Assembly (NCBI GenBank): GCA_031550915.1
Contig: JAVBOF010000113.1
Coordinates: 1 to 11,669, forward strand
Length of the DNA stretch: 11,669 nt
Origin: JAVBOF01 sp031550915
Lineage (GTDB): Bacteria > Bacillota > Clostridia > Christensenellales > MGBC116941
Direction: 5' to 3'
Both the position numbers and the translations under genes were made by a program. The notes beneath the pieces were generated by a model. That model was not told the DNA's origin, ran no database searches, and saw only the letters and a list, made by a program, of their open reading frames with translations. Below, one piece after another: positions 1 to 7,339 of the stretch (the stretch's first letter is position 1; each line of letters opens with the position of its first letter).

Positions 1-400
1 AAGGATAAAAAGAGCCGGATTGGGGCAGGATGCCGTATCCAAGGCTATGTTAAGCGGCGGGAATATTGCGAAAAACTTATTTACAGAGGCATATTCCATA
101 GCTGACGATTCGGTTTACAAATATATTGGGCTTGGAAGATATGCGGATGTTGTTGTGCCCGGAATTGAAGCATTTATTGCAAAGGGCAGCCTTAGCACTT
201 TGGAAAGGCTGACGGATGATTATTTATTGAACATATTCCGCAAGAGACGGATGGAGTCGTTCAGCATAGAACCTTTGATCGGGTATCTTTTGGCAAAGGA
301 AAGGGAAACACAAGCCCTTAGGCTATTGATTGTAGCCAAACTTAATTCAGTGCCTTTTGACATGATAATGGAAAGGCTGCGTGAACAATATGCACAGTAA
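1..400 (+). CDS. V-type ATP synthase subunit C (AC39 family), 5'-truncated
   Basis: This is the C-terminal part of the V-type ATPase subunit that sits on the membrane rotor ring and joins it to the central D-F shaft. The reading frame is open from base 2 (or earlier) to TAA at 398-400, so the gene enters from the left and about 133 residues are visible. The last third, with PLIGYLLAKERE followed by LRLLIVAKLN and a short helical end, matches the typical ending of AC39/subunit C proteins. The most upstream in-window start-like codon is a TTG at 20, inside the conserved domain, so it is not a real start. The gene order C-F-A-B-D, identical to known bacterial ntp/atp operons, supports the call. 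The stop lies inside the next gene, implying coupled translation. Confidence rests on both the C-terminal sequence and the context. Confidence 0.9.
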   Translation, partial: RIKRAGLGQDAVSKAMLSGGNIAKNLFTEAYSIADDSVYKYIGLGRYADVVVPGIEAFIAKGSLSTLERLTDDYLLNIFRKRRMESFSIEPLIGYLLAKERETQALRLLIVAKLNSVPFDMIMERLREQYAQ

Positions 401-722
401 TGGGAAAATAGCGGCAGTAGGCGATATAGACAGCGTTTTGGCATTCAAAGCGCTTGGCATAGATGTACATCCCACCATAGACGATGAGACTACGACGTCT
501 CTGGTGTTCAATTTAGCAAAGGAAGGCTATGCGGTGATATTTATCACCGAGCAGGCTGCGGAAGGCATACCAGATATGCTGAAACGGTTTGCGACGGAGA
601 GTTTTCCTGCAATTATACCGATCCCGTCAAACCGCGGAGGGACAGGTCTTGGAATGCGGCAACTTAAGCAGAACGTAGAGAAGGCATTGGGTGCCGATAT
701 CTTGTTCGGGAAAGAGGGTTGA
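390..722 (+). CDS. V-type ATP synthase subunit F (NtpG type)
   Basis: Small soluble subunit that binds subunit D to form the rotating central shaft of the V1 motor. The protein has 110 residues from the ATG at 390, normal for the family. It carries the signature start GKIAAVGDIDSVLAFKALGI (a Rossmann-like first strand and loop) and a later FITEQAAEGIPD strand-helix unit that matches family members. An in-frame GTG at 381 would add three residues and sits closer to the purine-rich GGAAAGG at 370-376. I prefer the ATG because it leaves the usual short lead-in before the first strand, but the GTG cannot be excluded. The gene overlaps the end of subunit C by 11 bp and ends 8 bp before the subunit A start, so it belongs to the same coupled operon. 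Confidence 0.92.
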   Translation: MHSNGKIAAVGDIDSVLAFKALGIDVHPTIDDETTTSLVFNLAKEGYAVIFITEQAAEGIPDMLKRFATESFPAIIPIPSNRGGTGLGMRQLKQNVEKALGADILFGKEG

Positions 723-730
723 AAACAACA

Positions 731-2506
731 ATGCAAGGCAAAATCGTAAAGGTATCCGGGCCGCTTATTGTGGCCAGCGGTATGGCGGAAAGCAAGATGT
801 ATGATGTTGTCAGGATAAGCGAACAGCGCTTGATCGGGGAGATCATCGAATTGCGCGGCGAAATGGCATCGATACAGGTATATGAACAAACCGAGGGAAT
901 AGGCCCCGGCGAGCCTGTGGAAAGTACAGATGCACCGTTGAGTGTTGAGCTTGGGCCCGGGTTGATAGAATCGATCTTCGACGGGATACAGAGGCCTCTT
1001 GATATCATCAGGGACCTGACAGGGGACAGGATCGAGCGTGGAGTTGAAGTACCGTCATTAAATAGGGAAAAGCTATGGCGTTTTATTCCGATATCTGCGA
1101 TCGGTGATGAAGTTGAACAGGGAGACTTCCTCGGCAAGGTGGATGAAACAAGTGTTGTTGAGCATAAAATAATGGTACCGTTTGGCGTCAGGGGCAGGGT
1201 CGAATGGATTGCAAACGGCGAAGTGCGCGTAACCGATATAATTGCGAAGATCCGGCAGGCGGACGGCAACTTGGCTGAGATACCAATGATGCAAAAATGG
1301 CCGGTGCGACGCGGCAGACCATACATTGAAAAGAAAGCGCCGCAGGAGCCTATGATAACAGGGCAGCGGGTCATCGATACATTGTTCCCAATCGCCAAAG
1401 GCGGCGTGGCAGCCGTGCCCGGACCTTTTGGAAGCGGGAAGACCGTTGTGCAGCACCAATTGGCAAAATGGGCTGACGCCGAGATAATAGTATATGTAGG
1501 CTGCGGAGAGCGTGGAAACGAAATGACGGACGTTTTGATGGAGTTTCCCGAGCTTAAAGACCCACGATCTGGCGAGCCCTTAATGAAACGTACCGTATTG
1601 ATAGCGAACACCTCTGATATGCCGGTTGCCGCGCGTGAGGCGAGTATATATACCGGCATTACGATCGCGGAGTATTTTAGGGATATGGGCTACAAAGTAG
1701 CAATAATGGCGGACTCCACTTCCCGATGGGCTGAGGCGCTTAGGGAGATGAGCGGAAGGCTTGAAGAAATGCCGGGTGAAGAAGGCTACCCGGCTTACCT
1801 TTCCAGCCGTCTTGCAGAGTTCTATGAGCGCGCGGGCGTTGTCACCTGCCTTGGCAGTGATAAACGCGAGGGTGCGGTAAGCGCTATAGGGGCTGTTTCG
1901 CCTCCCGGCGGTGACACATCCGAGCCTGTTTCGCAGGGCACGCTGCGCATAGTTAAGGTTTTCTGGGGGTTATCATCATCTTTGGCGTACAGGAGACACT
2001 TCCCAGCGATCGATTGGCTAATGAGCTATTCATTATATACAGATCAGCTTGGCGGGTGGTTCAATAACAATGTAAACAGGGGCTGGATGGAACTTCGTAC
2101 AAAAGCGATGCGAATTCTTCAGGAAGAAAGCAGCCTCCAAGAGATAGTACAGCTCGTCGGTATGGACGCGATTTCGTTGAAGGATCAGCTAACGCTTGAG
2201 ATCGCGAGGAGCATTCGTGAAGATTACCTTCACCAGAATGCTTTCCATGAGATCGATACTTATGCGTCGCCGCAAAAACAGTATGGAATGCTTAGCCTTA
2301 TAATTCGGTTTGGTGATTTGGGATACAAGGCTTTGGACAACGGCGCTGGGATAAAGGAGATAACGAGCCTGCCCGTGCGCGAAGATATTGGCCGTATAAA
2401 ATACGTCAGCGAAGAAGATTTTACCAAGGCTTGCGGGGAAGCTAATGCCAATTTGAATGAGCAAATGGCGGAGCTTGGCTTGGAAGGAGGTCTTGAGGAT
2501 GCTTAA
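731..2506 (+). CDS. atpA: V-type ATP synthase catalytic subunit A
   Basis: Catalytic subunit of the V1 head. It hydrolyses or makes ATP in an A3B3 hexamer at the cytoplasmic face. The product is 591 residues from ATG 731, close to the usual 580-600. The N-terminus MQGKIVKVSGPLIVASG is the conserved beta-barrel start. The Walker A loop GPFGSGKT is at residues 231-238, and GCGERGNEM follows at 257-265 with catalytic Glu260. The region between about 110 and 190 is the A-type insertion absent from F-type beta subunits. A Walker B-type strand (VAIMADSTSRWAEALRE) and the EEGYPAYLSSRLAEFYERAG motif follow. An in-frame TTG at 719 lies directly on the purine run AAAGAGGG (711-718) and would leave no spacing, so the ATG is preferred. 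All catalytic residues I can check are intact, so the enzyme should be active. In this family symbols such as ntpA are also used. Confidence 0.97.
   Translation: MQGKIVKVSGPLIVASGMAESKMYDVVRISEQRLIGEIIELRGEMASIQVYEQTEGIGPGEPVESTDAPLSVELGPGLIESIFDGIQRPLDIIRDLTGDRIERGVEVPSLNREKLWRFIPISAIGDEVEQGDFLGKVDETSVVEHKIMVPFGVRGRVEWIANGEVRVTDIIAKIRQADGNLAEIPMMQKWPVRRGRPYIEKKAPQEPMITGQRVIDTLFPIAKGGVAAVPGPFGSGKTVVQHQLAKWADAEIIVYVGCGERGNEMTDVLMEFPELKDPRSGEPLMKRTVLIANTSDMPVAAREASIYTGITIAEYFRDMGYKVAIMADSTSRWAEALREMSGRLEEMPGEEGYPAYLSSRLAEFYERAGVVTCLGSDKREGAVSAIGAVSPPGGDTSEPVSQGTLRIVKVFWGLSSSLAYRRHFPAIDWLMSYSLYTDQLGGWFNNNVNRGWMELRTKAMRILQEESSLQEIVQLVGMDAISLKDQLTLEIARSIREDYLHQNAFHEIDTYASPQKQYGMLSLIIRFGDLGYKALDNGAGIKEITSLPVREDIGRIKYVSEEDFTKACGEANANLNEQMAELGLEGGLEDA
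2484..2490 (+). promoter_or_regulatory. Ribosome binding site of subunit B
   Basis: AAGGAGG ends 8 bases before the ATG at 2499. It fixes the start of subunit B at 2499 even though the frame is open upstream, with an earlier possible start at 2457. The site lies inside the end of the subunit A coding region, which ends at 2506, so translation of B probably depends partly on ribosomes finishing A. Confidence 0.85.
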
Positions 2507-3893
2507 GGAGTACAGGACGATAAGGGAAGTCGTTGGACCGCTTATGATGGTAGAAGGCGTTGAAGGCGTAAAATATGACGAACTTGTTGAAATAGAGCAG
2601 CAAAATGGGGATATACGGCACGGCAGGGTTTTAGAAATAAATATGGATAAAGCGCTCGTTCAGCTTTTTGAAGGCTCCCAGGGTCTGAAGATAAGCTCTT
2701 CTAAAGCCCGCTTTTTGGGGCACAGCGTGCAGCTGCCCGTTTCCCCCGATATATTGGGCCGTGTATTTGACGGCTTTGGAAGGCCAAAGGATGGCGGACC
2801 GGATATCATACCGGACAAAAGGTTGGATATCAACGGAAATCCTTTGAATCCTGCGGCGAGGGATTATCCCAACGAATTTATTCAGACCGGCATATCAGCT
2901 ATAGACGGGCTGAATACACTGGTCCGTGGACAGAAGTTGCCAATATTTTCAGGATCGGGTTTGCCGCATGCGGAAATTGCCGCACAGATAGCGAGGCAAG
3001 CGAAAGTCCTTAGTGCGGATTCAAAATTTGCCGTTGTATTTGCGGCTATGGGTATAACGTTTGAAGAGGCAAACTACTTTATTACCGACTTCAATAAAAC
3101 CGGAGCGATAGACCGCACGGTAATGTTTGTAAACCTTGCAAACGACCCGGCAATAGAACGAATAAATACGCCGCGCATGGCATTGACAGCGGCGGAATAT
3201 CTAGCGTTTGACCTTGACATGCACGTGCTTGTAATATTGACAGATTTGACAAACTACGCCGAAGCCCTTCGCGAGGTTTCAGCCGCACGAAAAGAGGTGC
3301 CGGGGCGCAGAGGTTATCCCGGATACCTTTACACCGACCTTGCAACAATGTATGAACGCGCGGGACGCGTAAGGGGGCAAAAGGGCTCAATTACCCAGAT
3401 ACCGATATTATCGATGCCGGAGGATGATAAAACGCATCCGATCCCAGATCTAACCGGCTATATCACTGAAGGACAGATAATCCTTGCGCGGGAACTAAAC
3501 AGAAAGGGTATCACTCCGCCTGTAGACGTTTTGCCGTCGCTTTCAAGGCTTAAGGATAAGGGCATAGGCAAGGGCAAGACCCGTGAAGACCACGCGGACA
3601 CGATGAACCAGCTGTTTGCGGCATACGCGCGCGGCAAGGAAGCGAACGAGTTGGCCGTAATTCTTGGCGACGCGGCGTTATCGGATATGGATAAGCTGTA
3701 CGCGAAATTTGCGACGGCGTTCGAGGACGAATATATCAACCAGGGTTTTGAGACTAACCGTACGATAGAAGAGACGCTAAACCTTGGATGGAAACTGATG
3801 GGCATATTGCCGAGTAGTGAACTCAAAAGGATAAGGCAGGAATTCATTGATAAGTACTATCCCGGATTTGATGGTGAGGATGGAGATAACTGA
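2499..3893 (+). CDS. atpB: V-type ATP synthase regulatory subunit B
   Basis: Non-catalytic nucleotide-binding subunit that alternates with A in the V1 head. The protein has 464 residues, normal for the family. It opens with MLKEYRTIREVVGPLMMVEGVEGVKYDELVEI in the expected beta-barrel pattern (shown here as two joined conserved blocks). The usual Walker A loop is replaced by IFSGSGLPHAEIAAQIARQA, which is what separates B from A. Arg350, in LPSLSRLKDKGIGKGKT, is the arginine finger that reaches into the catalytic site of A; the same number is reported for the Enterococcus hirae subunit. The gene begins 8 bp inside the end of A and its TGA overlaps the ATG of D (TGATG). Alternative naming (ntpB) is common, and the symbol atpB must not be confused with the F-type a subunit. 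Confidence 0.97.
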   Translation: MLKEYRTIREVVGPLMMVEGVEGVKYDELVEIEQQNGDIRHGRVLEINMDKALVQLFEGSQGLKISSSKARFLGHSVQLPVSPDILGRVFDGFGRPKDGGPDIIPDKRLDINGNPLNPAARDYPNEFIQTGISAIDGLNTLVRGQKLPIFSGSGLPHAEIAAQIARQAKVLSADSKFAVVFAAMGITFEEANYFITDFNKTGAIDRTVMFVNLANDPAIERINTPRMALTAAEYLAFDLDMHVLVILTDLTNYAEALREVSAARKEVPGRRGYPGYLYTDLATMYERAGRVRGQKGSITQIPILSMPEDDKTHPIPDLTGYITEGQIILARELNRKGITPPVDVLPSLSRLKDKGIGKGKTREDHADTMNQLFAAYARGKEANELAVILGDAALSDMDKLYAKFATAFEDEYINQGFETNRTIEETLNLGWKLMGILPSSELKRIRQEFIDKYYPGFDGEDGDN

Positions 3894-4546
3894 TGGCAGC
3901 AGGCATAAGGGTCAACCCGACCCGCATGGAGCTTACACGCCAAAAAAAGCGGCTCAGTACGGCGGTCAGGGGGCATAAGCTATTAAAGGATAAGCGTGAC
4001 GAAATGATACGGCGCTTTGTTGAGATGGCCCGCGAAAACAAGAAATTGCGTGAGGCCGTTGAACAGCGGCTTGGCAAGGCGTTGTTTGATTTTATGCTTG
4101 CAAGGGCGGTCATGTCGGGGGAATCACTGGAACAGGCTTTGATGGCTCCGGCCAGAAAGGTACTTCTGGAGACGGGCAAAAAAAATATTATGTCCGTTAA
4201 TGTGCCGGCTTTAAATATAAAGGATATCCAGCAGCCGAAGAGCGGTTCGTCTTACGGCTACGCCTTTACCTCGGCTGAACTGGACGGAGCGATATCTACG
4301 CTTGCGGATGTCCTGCCGGATTTGATACGGCTTGCGGAAAGTGAAAAATCCTGCTGCATGCTTGCGGATGAGATTGAAAAGACCAGAAGGCGTGTAAACG
4401 CGCTCGAATACGTGCTTATTCCGCAAACTGAGGACAATATCAAGTATATAAAGATGAAACTGGATGAAAACGAACGCGGCGCATTGACACGCCTTATGAA
4501 GACGAAGGAAATGATTGCCGCCAGAGATGAAATGGCAGTAAACTGA
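3893..4546 (+). CDS. atpD: V-type ATP synthase subunit D (central shaft)
   Basis: Subunit D is the long coiled-coil shaft that turns inside the A3B3 ring and pairs with F. The product has 217 residues, within the family range. The N-terminal helix starts with NPTRMELTRQKKRLSTAVRG followed by HKLLKDKRDEMIRRF, the family signature. A small middle domain (about 110-140) and a second long helix (about 145-205) with heptad-like spacing complete the antiparallel coiled coil. The ATG shares its A with the TGA stop of subunit B (TGATG), and GGAG at 3882-3885 gives a workable ribosome site. This is the last gene of the operon; a terminator follows 40 bp after the stop. Not to be confused with the F-type beta subunit also called AtpD. 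Confidence 0.95.
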   Translation: MAAGIRVNPTRMELTRQKKRLSTAVRGHKLLKDKRDEMIRRFVEMARENKKLREAVEQRLGKALFDFMLARAVMSGESLEQALMAPARKVLLETGKKNIMSVNVPALNIKDIQQPKSGSSYGYAFTSAELDGAISTLADVLPDLIRLAESEKSCCMLADEIEKTRRRVNALEYVLIPQTEDNIKYIKMKLDENERGALTRLMKTKEMIAARDEMAVN

Positions 4547-4586
4547 GACAGGCCTCAAAAGGCAGTGTTTATTCAGAAATATATAA

Positions 4587-4608
4587 AGGCTCCTTAGGAG
4601 TCTTTTTT
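4587..4608 (+). terminator. Rho-independent terminator closing the V-ATPase operon
   Basis: AGGCTCC, loop TTA, GGAGTCT forms a 7-bp stem with one G-U pair, extendable by A-T pairs on both sides, followed by a run of T to 4608. It lies in the 67 bp between the stop of subunit D and the stop of the convergent yigZ gene. On the minus strand the same hairpin is followed by TTTATAT, so it may also end yigZ transcription, though more weakly. Confidence 0.8.
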
Positions 4609-4613
4609 GATCC

Positions 4614-5237
4614 TTAATAACGGAAATGGCCATCGCCGATCTTTTCCGCTACAGCCTTTCCTTCGGCCGCCTTTGAGATTGCGGCTGTGAAATCATCCGT
4701 CCTGTCGTTTGGAATTGCTATCCGTAGCCGCACTTCATCCGAAAAATCCTTGTCTAGTAATTTAAAGCCGGAGCTTGTTAGGTAGCTTTCGGCCTGTGAC
4801 AAAACATTGTAGGGCAAGACCACTTCGTAAACAAACGAAGATATCATCTCAACCGGCTTTGCCGCGTCTATGGCTTCGGCTGTGGTTTTTGTATAGGCTC
4901 GTACCAGCCCGCCCGCGCCAAGCTGTATTCCTCCAAAATAGCGCGTAACTATGACTAGAACATTGGTGATCCCTCTTTGGTTAATGACCGACATCATTGG
5001 CTGACCGGCAGTGCCGGAAGGCTCTCCGTCATCAGAAAACCTTTGTGCTACTGTCTTATCGATGGAGTACGCGTAACAATTATGCGTGGCGTCCCTGTGC
5101 TTTTTACGGATCTCCTCCAAAATAAAGAGGGCATCCGCCTCCATGGAAACAGGAAAGCAACGCCCAATAAATCTCGATTTGTTTATTATTATCTCTATCT
5201 CCGAGCGCTCGGATACCGACGTGTAATTGCCGCTCAT
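4614..5237 (-). CDS. YigZ / IMPACT family protein
   Basis: Member of the YigZ/IMPACT (UPF0029) family, proteins linked to translation control in eukaryotes but without a settled biochemical role in bacteria. It has 207 residues, standard length. The N-terminal UPF0029 domain shows HNCYAY (52-57), DDGEPSGTAGQPM (69-81) and VTRYFGGIQLGAGGLVRAY (97-115), all family hallmarks. Residues from about 137 to the end fit the DUF1949 ferredoxin-like domain. The ATG (5237-5235) overlaps the TGA of tyrS as ATGA, and only a weak CAGG is present upstream, so translation is probably coupled to tyrS. It is the last gene of its transcription unit and converges on the V-ATPase operon. Family assignment is firm; function is not. 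Confidence 0.93.
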   Translation of the reverse strand: MSGNYTSVSERSEIEIIINKSRFIGRCFPVSMEADALFILEEIRKKHRDATHNCYAYSIDKTVAQRFSDDGEPSGTAGQPMMSVINQRGITNVLVIVTRYFGGIQLGAGGLVRAYTKTTAEAIDAAKPVEMISSFVYEVVLPYNVLSQAESYLTSSGFKLLDKDFSDEVRLRIAIPNDRTDDFTAAISKAAEGKAVAEKIGDGHFRY

Positions 5238-6457
5238 TTCAGAATAAACCTGTGGTATCCCTTCTTGCCTTTCTTTAACAGCAATTGCCCATCCACAAAA
5301 TCCGAGGGTGCAACAATAGCGTTGACATCGCTTATTCTGTTATCCCCGGCAATAACACCACCGCCCTCGATGAGCCTGCGTGCATCCCCCTTGCTTTTTG
5401 CAAGGCCGGAAAGAGTCAGCAGATCGATAACGCGCTCGTTCGTCTTCAGTTCATCTGCATTTATTTCTGAGCTTGGAACGTTAGTCATATCGCCGACGCC
5501 GCCAAATAAGGCCTCGGCGGCGCTCTGCGCAGCAAGCGCCTTATCTTCACCATGGATCTGACGCGTTATTTCAAAGGCTAATATCTTCTTCGCTTCATTT
5601 ATTCCCGCATCCTCCAAAGAAGCGAGCCTGTTCACTTCATCCATAGGCAGGAAGGTGAGCAGGGCAAGACAGTTACCGACATCGCCGTCGTCGACATTGC
5701 GCCAGTACTGGTAAAAATCATATGGGCTGGTCTTGTTTTCGTCCAACCATACGGCGCCACCGGTCGTTTTGCCCATCTTTGAGCCGTCAGCCTTGGTAAG
5801 CAAAGTAAATGTCATAGCAAAAGCCTGGCCGCCTTCTTTTCGCCTTATAAGGTCTGCGCCGCTAAGTATGTTTGACCATTGATCGTCGCCGCCAAGCTGC
5901 AGCTTACAGCCATATTTATTATATAAAACAAGGAAATCATAGGATTGCATAAGCATATAGTTAAATTCCAAAAAACTCAGGCCTTTTTCCATGCGGGATT
6001 TAAAACATTCGGCTGTAAGCATACGGTTTACCGAAAAATGCGCGCCTATCTCGCGGAGAAAATCCACATAGTTCAAATCCAGAAGCCAATCCGCATTATC
6101 TACCATTACCGCTTTACCTTCGGAAAAATCCAGGAATTTTCCTATCTGCTGTTTAAACTTTTCGGCGTTATGCGCAATATCATCTTTTGTCAGCATCTTA
6201 CGCATATCAGTACGGCCGCTTGGGTCGCCAACCATAGTCGTGCCGCCGCCGACAAGCGCAATCGGCCTATGCCCCGCTTGCTGCATATGCGCCATAGCCA
6301 TCAGCTGAACATAATGCCCTACATGCAGGCTGTCCGCGGTTGGGTCGAAACCTATATAAAAAGTCACCTTCTCTTTATCCAGTACATCGTAAAGCTCTTC
6401 ATGAGATATTTGCTTCAAAAAGCCACGTTCTTTAAATATATCAATAACGTTTGGCAT
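5234..6457 (-). CDS. tyrS: Tyrosyl-tRNA synthetase (TyrRS)
   Basis: Charges tRNA-Tyr with tyrosine using ATP; a class I synthetase acting as a cytoplasmic dimer. The length of 407 residues is typical. Tyr34 in FYIGFDPTADSLHVGH starts the active site, with HVGH (45-48) as the HIGH motif. GGTTMVGDPSGRTD (71-84) and QLGGDDQWSNI (187-197) form the tyrosine and ATP pocket. KMGKT (227-231) is the KMSKS-equivalent loop. Residues from about 340 to 405 form an S4 RNA-binding domain ending in KKGKKGYHRFILK. A strong AGGAGGA (6471-6477) precedes the ATG with a longish 13-base gap. The gene follows prmC by 21 bp, so there is no room for a T-box leader, unlike many Firmicute tyrS genes. It ends overlapping yigZ by 4 bp. 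Confidence 0.98.
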   Translation of the reverse strand: MPNVIDIFKERGFLKQISHEELYDVLDKEKVTFYIGFDPTADSLHVGHYVQLMAMAHMQQAGHRPIALVGGGTTMVGDPSGRTDMRKMLTKDDIAHNAEKFKQQIGKFLDFSEGKAVMVDNADWLLDLNYVDFLREIGAHFSVNRMLTAECFKSRMEKGLSFLEFNYMLMQSYDFLVLYNKYGCKLQLGGDDQWSNILSGADLIRRKEGGQAFAMTFTLLTKADGSKMGKTTGGAVWLDENKTSPYDFYQYWRNVDDGDVGNCLALLTFLPMDEVNRLASLEDAGINEAKKILAFEITRQIHGEDKALAAQSAAEALFGGVGDMTNVPSSEINADELKTNERVIDLLTLSGLAKSKGDARRLIEGGGVIAGDNRISDVNAIVAPSDFVDGQLLLKKGKKGYHRFILK

Positions 6458-6478
6458 GCGATCGTTCCAATCCTCCTA

Positions 6479-7339
6479 TTACTTTAGTTCAAAACAAAGT
6501 CCCCGCGGCAAAGCGAGACTGTCATACAATTCATCTCTCAAAAAAAACCTTTCGGTCATCAGGCTTTTTATGTCGTCAGTTTGCCCGTCACCATTCTCTA
6601 CAATCAATAATCCGCCGGGCTTCAAATATTCTGGCGATTCATTTAACAGCCGCCTGTAAAAATGTAATCCGCCACTTCCTCCATCCAATGCGAGAGCGGG
6701 CTCAAACCGAACCTCGCGCTGTAGCGCCGGCATATCGCCGCTTTTGATATAGGGTGGGTTGCATGTTACAATATCGAAGCTCTTGCCTTCTAAGCTTTCG
6801 AATAGATCGCCTTTATATAGCGCTATTTCTGCACAGTTTGAATGCGCGTTTTTTTCGCAAATAAGCAGGGCGTCGTTGCTCTTATCCGAAGCACTTACCG
6901 AGCATTGTGGACAGCTTCTTTTGATTGCGATAGCAATGCAACCGCTGCCCGTACAAATATCAAGTACATCCATACGGCTATCGCCGATCATTTCGATGGC
7001 TTTATTTGCGATGACTTCGGTATCCGCCCTTGGTATAAGAACATTTTCATCGACGTATAACTCCATGCCCATAAAGACAGCATTATTCAATATGTACTGC
7101 AAAGGGTATCCGTTTGCCCTCTTTACAAATACCTGCATTATCGCTTCCGCTTCCGCTTTTGAAAGCTGATCACTGCGGATCAGAAGCCCGCCTGCATTTT
7201 CGTTTAGCGCATGTTCCAAAAGCCAACGGCTTTCCTGTGAATGATTCTCAACGCCGCTTTCCCGCAGATAGTTTGCACATATGCTTATGCAGGAGGAAAT
7301 GCTTTTTCCAACGAGACTGTTTTCAAGCGTTGATTTCAT
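6479..7339 (-). CDS. prmC: Peptide chain release factor N5-glutamine methyltransferase
   Basis: Methylates the glutamine of the GGQ motif in release factors RF1 and RF2 using S-adenosylmethionine, which raises termination efficiency. From the ATG at 7339 the product has 286 residues, the normal size. An N-terminal helical domain ends around PLQYIL (79-84). LIPRADTE (101-108), the AdoMet-binding DICTGSGCIAIA (127-138) and the catalytic NPPY (194-197) with DIV before it follow. An upstream in-frame start at 7405 would add 22 residues lying entirely within DUF1385 coding sequence and not resembling the family, so it was rejected. The gene overlaps the end of the DUF1385 gene by 17 bp, implying co-transcription. 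In many Firmicutes prfA (RF1) is next to prmC; here the neighbour is tyrS. Confidence 0.95.
   Translation of the reverse strand: MKSTLENSLVGKSISSCISICANYLRESGVENHSQESRWLLEHALNENAGGLLIRSDQLSKAEAEAIMQVFVKRANGYPLQYILNNAVFMGMELYVDENVLIPRADTEVIANKAIEMIGDSRMDVLDICTGSGCIAIAIKRSCPQCSVSASDKSNDALLICEKNAHSNCAEIALYKGDLFESLEGKSFDIVTCNPPYIKSGDMPALQREVRFEPALALDGGSGGLHFYRRLLNESPEYLKPGGLLIVENGDGQTDDIKSLMTERFFLRDELYDSLALPRGLCFELK

Noticed and set aside
664..1659. Open minus-strand frame of 331 codons antisense to V-ATPase subunit A
   Set aside because: It lies wholly opposite a strongly conserved gene, resembles no protein family, is rich in Ser/Pro/Ile as expected for a reverse-frame shadow, and has no separate ribosome site or promoter.
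6458..6478. Possible T-box riboswitch before tyrS
   Set aside because: Only 21 bp separate prmC and tyrS, and I see no TGGNACCGCG-like T-box sequence here or in the DUF1385 leader.
5945..6487. Plus-strand open frame of 180 codons opposite tyrS
   Set aside because: Antisense shadow of the TyrRS catalytic domain with no family resemblance.
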